This document shows, one piece after another, positions 20,965-25,946 of a stretch of DNA of 25,946 nucleotides. The position numbers and the translations under genes are program-made. The stretch is from a virus, in the IMG/VR virus record IMGVR_UViG_3300032311_000770, positions 1 to 25,946 of that record; one strand, written 5' to 3'. The notes beneath the pieces were generated by a model, which was not told the DNA's origin, ran no database searches, and saw only the letters and a program-made list of their open reading frames with translations. Every line of letters starts with the position of its first letter. Position 1 is the first letter of the stretch.

Positions 20965-23069
20965 TGCGCGCCCTCCTTATAAATCAAATCATGTATTTTT
21001 AGCGGTATTCCGCCGATATTAATCAGTGCGACCACCCGGGTGAGTTCCTTAAACAATGAATCCGGCGGCAAATCCGAATTTTTCAAATCATATATTGCCG
21101 CCCGGAATTCAATCGGTATTTGAGAATACGCAACGTCGGTGATCGGTTTCCAGTAATACCCTTGACGTCCAAACAACCCCGGCGCCAACTGGGGCGAATC
21201 GCCCCGTATTGGGGGCAACGTGGCGATTTGCGGGGCGTTATCACCCTTAGGGTATATTTGTCTATTGGCGTCATTTTCGGCCCGCAAAACGGCGGCTATA
21301 CGTTCCCCAATCGCTTGGTACCGTCCCCGGCCAACTTTGCCAATCAAACCGTCCGATTCCAACCGCCCCAACAACTTCGTAACACTGTTTGGGGTTTTGT
21401 CGGTTTGGCGGGCAATTTCGGCCGCCGTCATTTCATCCCCAGCGGCTAATATTTCCATTACCCGGCGGCGTTCAAATCCCAAAATCAAATGGAGCGGGGC
21501 GGGATCGTCGATTTTGTGGCAATTCATATACGTATCCCATTGGAGCGTAACCGGGTCCCGGTCGGGCATATTCCTATACCGGGTTTCTAATATGGTTCGG
21601 GTTCCGTCGGTTTCATCCCGGCGGATAATGATGGTTCCGTCAACGGCGCCGGTGAGTCCGGTGGTCCCGCTGACTTCGTCGAACGGGTCATCGGATTTCG
21701 CTTTCCGGGTATGGTGAATAATACAAATAACGATTCCGTGTTTGTGTGCTAATCGCTGGATTGGTTTGATTGCGTTGTAATCCTCGGCGTATGCCAGCGC
21801 CCGGCCGTCCACTGGTTCCCGAAAATTCTGCAATACATCGATGATAACCAACCGAATCCCGGCGTTCGCCTCCAAATACACATCCAGCATTGCCACGGCG
21901 TCCAAACCCCGTTTATTCCAATCATCACTAAATCCAAAATGTAAATCGGTTGGCCAATGATCGCTAACCAAACTCATCATTTTCAATCTGGTATATACCC
22001 CGTTGTCATTGCCCTCCAAATCTAAATACAGCGCCCCGGATTTCTCACTGTCAAATTGACCAAATACTTTTTGGCCCCTACTTACCATTAACGCAATATG
22101 GAGCATTAAAAACGATTTCCGGGATTTTGGTTTCCCTACCACCAAATAACACCCCGGTATAAATAACTCATCAACAATAAACCGCATTGGGGGGAATTCC
22201 GCCCGTTGCAAATCGGCGGCCGTGGTGGTTTTGGCAACGATTGGGGGCGGTGGTACGATTGGCGGAACGCTATAGATGAGTGTGGGGGTATCGGGGTTTA
22301 ATCGCAACCAATCCGCCACGTCCCCGCCCGTCCCTAGTTGTAAATCGAGATTGGTAGTGGTGAATCCGGCGTTCCGCAATTGCATCGTGAGTTTTTCGGC
22401 GGCGTTGCGCCCGGTTTCATCGCAATCCAGTGCAACGCAAACCGGCCCGTTCCATTTGGACTTAAGGGTTTCTAGTAACAGTTCCGGTATCCCCCGTTCC
22501 GCCCCGCTGGTGATACACGTCGCGGGGATGCCCTTGGATAACGCCACAATAACCGATATTTCCCCGTTACATAACAGCAACGGGAGCGCGTCGTATTTGG
22601 CGCGTTTTACGGCCGCGTCTAGGTAGTACCAGCATGGTTTGTATCCTTTGGCGTGACTATAGCGGGGGTTCAATCCATCGATATACCGAAACCGATCACC
22701 GGCCGGGGTGATGAATTTAAACCCCGCCCGTTTGCCGGCAATAGGGACCCAACCAAATTGCCTCATTACTTCCAGCGTGACGCCGTGACTAATTGCGTAT
22801 TCGTCATGGGTTAGCGTTATTTTTGTGTTTGCGGGTTGCCCCTTATCTACTGCTATCCCCAATTTATCCGCCAATTGATACAGCGAATAACCGGCGCTCC
22901 CCCGGGTACGATCGACGGCCGTCCCCATTTCCTCGGTAATGATTTTTACTTCAAACGTTCCCGAATCGGCGTTCGGGTCCCATGGCCGATTACCCACCCA
23001 AACGCCCGGGGATTTCTCTATAAACCCTTGGGCGCGTAGCGCGTCAATAACTTTTGTTGCGGTTCCCAT
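20961..23069 (-). CDS. Replicative primase-helicase (Toprim plus RecA-like ATPase)
   Basis: This 702-aa protein is a multi-domain replication protein. Residues about 160-255 form a Toprim domain: LLLCNGEISVIVALSKG with Glu170 and VCVALDCDETGRNAAEKL with Asp215 and Asp217, then GGDVADWL. Residues 300-500 form a RecA/RepA-like helicase: Walker A GKPKSRKS (312-319), YLDLEGNDNGVYTRL, Walker B RLVIIDV with Asp411, and VICIIHHTRKA. A winged helix-like segment (ILAAGDEMTAAEIARQTDKTPNSVTKLLGRLESDGLIGKVGRG) follows, and the C-terminus is unassigned. No N-terminal zinc finger is visible. It would unwind DNA and prime synthesis; no polymerase is encoded, so host polymerase is needed. A terminator lies directly upstream. 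Confidence 0.94.
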   Translation of the reverse strand: MGTATKVIDALRAQGFIEKSPGVWVGNRPWDPNADSGTFEVKIITEEMGTAVDRTRGSAGYSLYQLADKLGIAVDKGQPANTKITLTHDEYAISHGVTLEVMRQFGWVPIAGKRAGFKFITPAGDRFRYIDGLNPRYSHAKGYKPCWYYLDAAVKRAKYDALPLLLCNGEISVIVALSKGIPATCITSGAERGIPELLLETLKSKWNGPVCVALDCDETGRNAAEKLTMQLRNAGFTTTNLDLQLGTGGDVADWLRLNPDTPTLIYSVPPIVPPPPIVAKTTTAADLQRAEFPPMRFIVDELFIPGCYLVVGKPKSRKSFLMLHIALMVSRGQKVFGQFDSEKSGALYLDLEGNDNGVYTRLKMMSLVSDHWPTDLHFGFSDDWNKRGLDAVAMLDVYLEANAGIRLVIIDVLQNFREPVDGRALAYAEDYNAIKPIQRLAHKHGIVICIIHHTRKAKSDDPFDEVSGTTGLTGAVDGTIIIRRDETDGTRTILETRYRNMPDRDPVTLQWDTYMNCHKIDDPAPLHLILGFERRRVMEILAAGDEMTAAEIARQTDKTPNSVTKLLGRLESDGLIGKVGRGRYQAIGERIAAVLRAENDANRQIYPKGDNAPQIATLPPIRGDSPQLAPGLFGRQGYYWKPITDVAYSQIPIEFRAAIYDLKNSDLPPDSLFKELTRVVALINIGGIPLKIHDLIYKEGAQ

Positions 23070-23078
23070 AAAAATCCT

Positions 23079-23115
23079 AAAAAATCCGGCGCCGGGGAAT
23101 TATCCCAGCGCCGGA
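23079..23115 (-). terminator. Intrinsic terminator / attenuator before the primase-helicase gene
   Basis: On the minus strand a 12-bp stem (one G-U pair, loop of 7) between 23115 and 23085 is followed by six U bases (23079-23084). It lies after the SSB-like gene and just ten bases before the primase start; the ribosome-binding site AGGA lies between U-run and ATG. There is no space for a new promoter, so the primase gene must depend on readthrough, which makes this an attenuator. Confidence 0.85.
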
Positions 23116-23132
23116 CGCTATCCCCCGACGGG

Positions 23133-23900
23133 TTAAAACGGTAATATTGGTTCGTCTAGTGATTGGGGGACATTGCGGCCGGGCGCTGGTTCATCGATGG
23201 GGGCGACATTCCCCCGGCGTTCATCCGCCCAACCCTTATATTCTTTTTGGATTTGGGCGCCCTTTTGTAAGATTTCCGTACCGACGTATAGCGTTTTGAG
23301 ATCGTCCCGGGTTGCGCCGAATTTGGGATTAATCACGGGCAACGTAACAACCGAACCCTTGCCCGTTTCGGTATATACCGGGTTGCCCTTTTTATCCGTT
23401 GGCGCCGTCATCGGGATATAAAACGCCCAACCGGGGAGGGTGGTTTTTGCCAGCGTCATCGCGAACGCCCCAATGGTTTTTTGGTATTCCTCAATGATCC
23501 CGCCCTTGCCATAAATCGCCCGGGCCGTCATCCCCTTGGTTACCAAAATAATCGGTTCGTCAATCCCGGCGGCAAATCCTAATTGTTCGGCGTATTTGCG
23601 GGCGCCCTTTTCATAGTGTGCCAACCAGCGGGTTTCTTGCCCGTCGCTGGTGAACCATTGTTCCCGGTAATAGATTGGCGCCCACATAAGCGACGGCGCC
23701 GAATAACCGGATTCATCGGGGAACCGGTTGGACTCATTCCACGGGAGATCACACCCGCCCAACTTGGTATAAAATTCCCCATTGGTTCGAACGGTTTTGG
23801 CGTCGACGCCGTTAAACCACCAAATTTTTGGGAGTTGGCGCGTTGGGGTTTCGGTTTCAAACTCTAACCCGGCAATATCATCAAAAAAATCATTACTCAT
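23133..23900 (-). CDS. Putative single-stranded DNA-binding protein (SSB-like C-terminal tip)
   Basis: This 255-aa protein ends SLDEPILPF. An acidic stretch finishing in Pro-Phe is the mark of bacterial SSB and analogous phage proteins, where the tip recruits partners such as primase and nucleases. The preceding segment (VAPIDEPAPGRNVPQ) is a Pro-rich disordered linker, as in SSBs. The body (residues 20-215) is mixed alpha/beta with aromatic residues (KIWWFNGV, LMWAPIYYREQWF, GWAFYIPM); I cannot assign a fold. It lies directly before the primase-helicase, where phage SSBs are usual. It overlaps the upstream gene end by 8 bases. Confidence 0.68.
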   Translation of the reverse strand: MSNDFFDDIAGLEFETETPTRQLPKIWWFNGVDAKTVRTNGEFYTKLGGCDLPWNESNRFPDESGYSAPSLMWAPIYYREQWFTSDGQETRWLAHYEKGARKYAEQLGFAAGIDEPIILVTKGMTARAIYGKGGIIEEYQKTIGAFAMTLAKTTLPGWAFYIPMTAPTDKKGNPVYTETGKGSVVTLPVINPKFGATRDDLKTLYVGTEILQKGAQIQKEYKGWADERRGNVAPIDEPAPGRNVPQSLDEPILPF

Positions 23901-24120
23901 TCCCGTTTCCTATCACTGGTAGGCTAAATTCCGGATTGATTACATCTAGCCCGCGAAATTTGGCGGCGTCCATTACACATTGGCGGACAATCTGGGGGAG
24001 CGTTAACGGTTTCATTCCTTGTTTTCGCATCTCCATATACCCAATCTGCCATAGTAGCATTGATTCGGTATGGTTAAACGAAACCGTGGTACGCGTTAAT
24101 TGTTCCTGTTTTTCATCCAT
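23893..24120 (-). CDS. Small protein with ribbon-helix-helix-like pattern
   Basis: This 75-aa protein has a strand (TRTTVSFN) followed by two helices (HTESMLLWQIGYMEMRKQG and TLPQIVRQCVMDAAKF). That order is consistent with a ribbon-helix-helix protein, though helix 1 is long and the match is weaker than for the two middle-operon proteins. It could be a third small regulator or a helical accessory to the SSB-like gene it overlaps by 8 bases. An A/G-rich ribosome-binding region precedes the ATG. Confidence 0.68.
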   Translation of the reverse strand: MDEKQEQLTRTTVSFNHTESMLLWQIGYMEMRKQGMKPLTLPQIVRQCVMDAAKFRGLDVINPEFSLPVIGNGNE

Positions 24121-24122
24121 CG

Positions 24123-24485
24123 TTATTTATCCTTTTTAAGCATGATATACCCGGCCCTAGTAGACTCTTTCCGGGCGTCCGCGATCCGTTGGGCGGTTTG
24201 GATTTCCCCGTTCCGAACCAGTTCCGATGTAAGGGCGTCCAACGTTTGGGCGTCATATGACGCGGTTTTGCTGGATTTCGTCATTAACGCCGTACCGAAT
24301 CCGGGAACCGACACCGAACCGCCCAATACCGTTACCAGTTCTTTAATTTGTTCCCGAATCGCATCCCGGCGGGACGTTAACGGCGCAATTTCGCTGTCAA
24401 TTTCGGCGATTTCTCCCCATAGTTGGGCGATTTGCGCGGCGTTGTCATCGAACAATTGTTTGTCATCGGCGAATAAATCAGTCAT
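24123..24485 (-). CDS. Coiled-coil protein, Gp157-like candidate
   Basis: Residues 8-50 of this 120-aa protein have clear heptad spacing (FDDNAAQIAQLWGEIAEIDSEIAPLTSRRDAIREQIKELV). Then comes a short beta part (GGSVSVPGFGTALMTKSS) and a C-terminal helical part ending YIMLKKDK. A coiled coil followed by a small domain of this size in an early operon recalls the Gp157-like family, often found beside phage recombination and SSB genes, but I only see the layout, not a signature. It overlaps the preceding gene by ATGA, and the next start follows two bases after its stop. Confidence 0.7.
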   Translation of the reverse strand: MTDLFADDKQLFDDNAAQIAQLWGEIAEIDSEIAPLTSRRDAIREQIKELVTVLGGSVSVPGFGTALMTKSSKTASYDAQTLDALTSELVRNGEIQTAQRIADARKESTRAGYIMLKKDK

Positions 24486-24655
24486 CCCGGTTTCCTTTCA
24501 TTAATCGTTTTTACGATCCAGTTGGCGGCCTGTAATTTGCTCCCCCATTGCGTAATACGGGATGGGGTAAAATAGATTTCGGCGTAAAATTTCCCGTTCT
24601 TGAATTCAATATCCCATTTTACGCCGTTGTATACCCCGCTCCAATACCCCATCAT
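24482..24655 (-). CDS. Hypothetical protein, about 57 aa
   Basis: The frame is open to an ATG at 24703, but that would overlap the previous gene by 52 bases. The pair of ATGs at 24655 and 24652 coincides with the upstream stop (ATGA), and GGGGGA lies five bases before the second, so I prefer this start. The product is a small beta-rich protein (MGYWSGVYNGVKWDIEFKN, then KFYAEIYFTPS) with a C-terminal helix (LQAANWIVKTINE). I recognise no family. The strand-rich N-terminal half with Tyr/Trp residues might bind nucleic acid or a protein partner. Confidence 0.62.
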   Translation of the reverse strand: MMGYWSGVYNGVKWDIEFKNGKFYAEIYFTPSRITQWGSKLQAANWIVKTINERKPG

Positions 24656-25170
24656 TTCCCCCGAAATTCTAACCCGCGTTCCGTCAAAATATATACCATC
24701 CATTGAAACGCGTTGTATGGTATGGTTCGGGCGTCATATCCCATGATCATACATTGGTGAGTAATTAATACGTTTTGCCAATTGTTGGAACGGAAAAAAT
24801 CAACGTTTGCAGATTTGAAAATGTCGTATAACGCCGGGATATTTTGGGGTTTGAACAAATCCGCAACCCAACGGATTACCGTCGCATCTGGTTCCGTAAT
24901 TGGGGAATACGTCGAATGAATATATTCCCAGTTGGTAACGTCGTATTCCGTCATACGCAATTTGAATAACTCAAACGCTAACCCTTTGACGCCGTCCCGA
25001 TCCGTCCCGGCCGGGATGATTTCGTACCGTTGGACGGTTTCCCCATCATGGGTGTATGTGGTTGCCATGGTATAAATTTCCGGGTAGTAGGGGTGACGGG
25101 TGAGGATGCACGACACCCCGAAACCGTCGATTCGTTTCCCCTGGGCGGCGTTGATTTGTGCGTGTGTCAT
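24652..25170 (-). CDS. Hypothetical early protein, 172 aa
   Basis: AAAGGAG eight bases upstream marks the ATG at 25170 as the start (MTHAQINAAQGKR). The frame is open further, to 25263, but that extension would be Ala/Thr-rich, would run through a hairpin and has no ribosome-binding site. The protein has a beta-rich part (GFGVSCILTRHPYYPEIYTMATTY) and later helical segments (IRWVADLFKPQNIPALYDIFKSANVDFF, NAFQWMVYILTERGLEF). No family is recognisable. It is the second gene of the early operon and may be a host-takeover protein, by position only. Confidence 0.72.
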   Translation of the reverse strand: MTHAQINAAQGKRIDGFGVSCILTRHPYYPEIYTMATTYTHDGETVQRYEIIPAGTDRDGVKGLAFELFKLRMTEYDVTNWEYIHSTYSPITEPDATVIRWVADLFKPQNIPALYDIFKSANVDFFRSNNWQNVLITHQCMIMGYDARTIPYNAFQWMVYILTERGLEFRGK

Positions 25171-25225
25171 CTGGTTTGCTCCTTTATTGGATCGGCGTCT
25201 AGATTGCGCCGTTAATCCCGTATTG

Positions 25226-25254
25226 GTTGGGGGCGCCGCTCCCAGCGCCCCAAC
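25226..25254. other. GC-rich hairpin between first and second early genes
   Basis: GTTGGGG (25226-25232) pairs with CCCCAAC (25248-25254), and a further CGC/GCG pair extends the stem past one bulged G. There is no U-run on either side, so this is more likely an mRNA-structuring element than a terminator. It fills the 99-bp gap between the first early gene and the preferred start at 25170. Confidence 0.55.
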
Positions 25255-25269
25255 GGTTGCCATTGGGTA

Positions 25270-25614
25270 CTAATCGCGCATTGCGATAAACTCGGTAATT
25301 GCGGGTGAGTATTCGGTACTGGTAATAATATCATTCATCATTACATAAAACCGTTCGCCCTTATAAATCCAACATTCCCCAACCCGTAAATTCGACGTTT
25401 GGAATATTTCCAACGTGGTCCCGGCGATTGGTTCCCGGTATTTGCCAATCAGTACCGGGGCGCCGGGGACGCTATGGGGCGCGATTTGGCCAACGTGACG
25501 AATAACCAATACATTCCCGTATTTATGTTTTTCATGTTTGGTTACCAGTTCCCGAACCGCGCCCCGGCCGGCGATTATTGCGGGTAATCGATCCTTGTTC
25601 ATCTGGATTCGCAT
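25270..25614 (-). CDS. First gene of the early operon, hypothetical 114 aa
   Basis: This is the first gene downstream of the strong promoter, so it is likely the earliest and most abundantly expressed. The protein begins MRIQMNKDRLPAIIAGRGAVRELVTKHEKHKYGNVLVIRHVG, with a basic start and strands typical of a small alpha/beta domain; the rest (GAPVLIGKYREPIAG, ECWIYKGERFYVMMND) is beta-rich. No family is recognisable. AAAGGAAC precedes the ATG; a second in-frame ATG follows four codons later. Host-takeover or anti-host proteins are often in this position, an inference from place only. Confidence 0.72.
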   Translation of the reverse strand: MRIQMNKDRLPAIIAGRGAVRELVTKHEKHKYGNVLVIRHVGQIAPHSVPGAPVLIGKYREPIAGTTLEIFQTSNLRVGECWIYKGERFYVMMNDIITSTEYSPAITEFIAMRD

Positions 25615-25652
25615 TGGTTTGTTCCTTTGCTCAAATACTTCATTCCTATTTC

Positions 25653-25680
25653 ATTATACGTATAATTATACAAATGTCAA
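25653..25680 (-). promoter_or_regulatory. Early promoter with TATACGTATA operator
   Basis: The minus strand has consensus -35 TTGACA (25675-25680), a 16-base spacer and consensus -10 TATAAT (25653-25658), upstream of the first early gene by about 40 bases. A perfect TATACGTATA palindrome (25655-25664) overlaps the -10. Two degenerate copies, TATGCGAATA (8 of 10 matches, 25689-25698 and 25697-25706), lie upstream, the nearer one 34 bp from the palindrome, similar to the 33-bp spacing at the middle promoter. Repressor binding here would block polymerase. Confidence 0.85.
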
Positions 25681-25811
25681 TATGTAATTATGCGAATATG
25701 CGAATATTGGTAAAACTCTCATAATTGCCCCGTTACTCCCGGGGGTATCATTGTATAGGGTTGGGGGATAACGCCCCGCAAATCGCCAAATAGACGCCAA
25801 TACGGGGCAAA

Positions 25812-25841
25812 TACAAAACCCCCCGGGTGGGAGGTTTTGTA
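25812..25841 (-). terminator. Late-operon terminator spanning the circular junction
   Basis: Two 13-base arms (25812-25824 and 25829-25841) pair through TACAAAACC and GGTTTTGTA, with one G-U pair on the minus strand, around a 4-base loop. The minus-strand transcript of the last tail gene (stop at 90) reaches this hairpin after about 70 bases in the circular form. The U-run is short (TTTG). A further inverted repeat GCCCCG/CGGGGC (25773-25778, 25803-25808) lies beyond. Terminator is the best reading. The right arm is also present at 6-18. Confidence 0.7.
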
Positions 25842-25946
25842 CCGTTATTTATGATGTATGCATTTTTTATATAGGTTGCTCCAATCTATGGCAATTCCAG
25901 TAATTGCCGACGTTATACGGCGCCGGTGAGTTGTATTATATCAATA
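25824..25946. repeat. Terminal direct repeat, right copy
   Basis: Exact copy of bases 1-123. Joining the ends here gives a continuous sequence in which the jelly-roll gene is followed by the terminator hairpin and then by the early promoter region. The gene-free stretch across the junction (25615-25823 plus 1-89) holds the early promoter, its operator and the terminator. Confidence 0.95.

Noticed and set aside
24656-24703. Longer N-terminus for the small early protein ending at 24482
   Set aside because: It would overlap the upstream gene by 52 bases and has no ribosome-binding site, whereas the ATGs at 24655/24652 couple to the upstream stop.

Overview
This window looks like the complete genome of a small tailed phage with siphovirus-type morphology and an HK97-type virion. 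The first 123 bases (1-123) are repeated exactly at the end (25824-25946). The sequence therefore closes into a circle of 25,823 bp, or carries a short terminal repeat. All genes I can support lie on the minus strand, so they are transcribed from high to low coordinates. The host is unknown. A Gp37-like baseplate protein and a secreted Rpf/lysozyme-like muralytic protein would suit a monoderm host such as an actinobacterium or chloroflexot, but this is only inference. I see no tRNA, integrase, DNA polymerase, methylase or CRISPR array.

Layout in the direction of transcription. (1) 25.6-20.5 kb is the early/replication operon. It starts at a consensus sigma70-type promoter (TTGACA-16-TATAAT) that overlaps a TATACGTATA palindrome. 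It encodes several small unknown proteins, a ribbon-helix-helix-like protein, a protein with an SSB-like C-terminal tip, an intrinsic terminator that may act as an attenuator, a Toprim primase/RecA-like helicase, and a zinc-ribbon protein. (2) 20.5-19.5 kb is a 1 kb gene-free region. It holds a palindromic terminator, an AT-rich stretch, two arrays of TGGCACA-type iterons facing each other around a palindrome (a candidate replication origin), a GC-rich island, an 18-bp direct repeat and a nested dyad. It ends in a promoter with two TATACGTATA operators 33 bp apart. (3) 19.5-15.3 kb is a tightly coupled middle operon, mostly with ATGA overlaps. It encodes two ribbon-helix-helix proteins, small unknown and membrane proteins, a VRR-NUC nuclease, a protein with helix-turn-helix-like segments and a secreted muralytic enzyme. 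(4) A terminator hairpin overlaps a probable late promoter at 15.2 kb. (5) 15.2-0.1 kb is the late operon: amidase endolysin, two holin-type membrane proteins, TerS, TerL, portal-MuF fusion, gp10-like protein, a Cys-cluster protein, protease-capsid fusion, head-tail connector genes, major tail protein, frameshifted tail chaperone, tape measure, distal tail protein, Gp37-like baseplate protein and two jelly-roll receptor-binding candidates. A terminator hairpin spans the circular junction.

The genome is compact. The protease is fused to the capsid protein, with a candidate internal start that would release free capsid protein. The portal is fused to a MuF domain. The tail chaperone has a clear A AAA AAA minus-1 frameshift site. 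Two separated promoters share the same operator, which suggests one small repressor controls both early and middle transcription. The most novel-looking parts are the inverted-iteron origin with no recognised initiator, and the shared-operator circuit.
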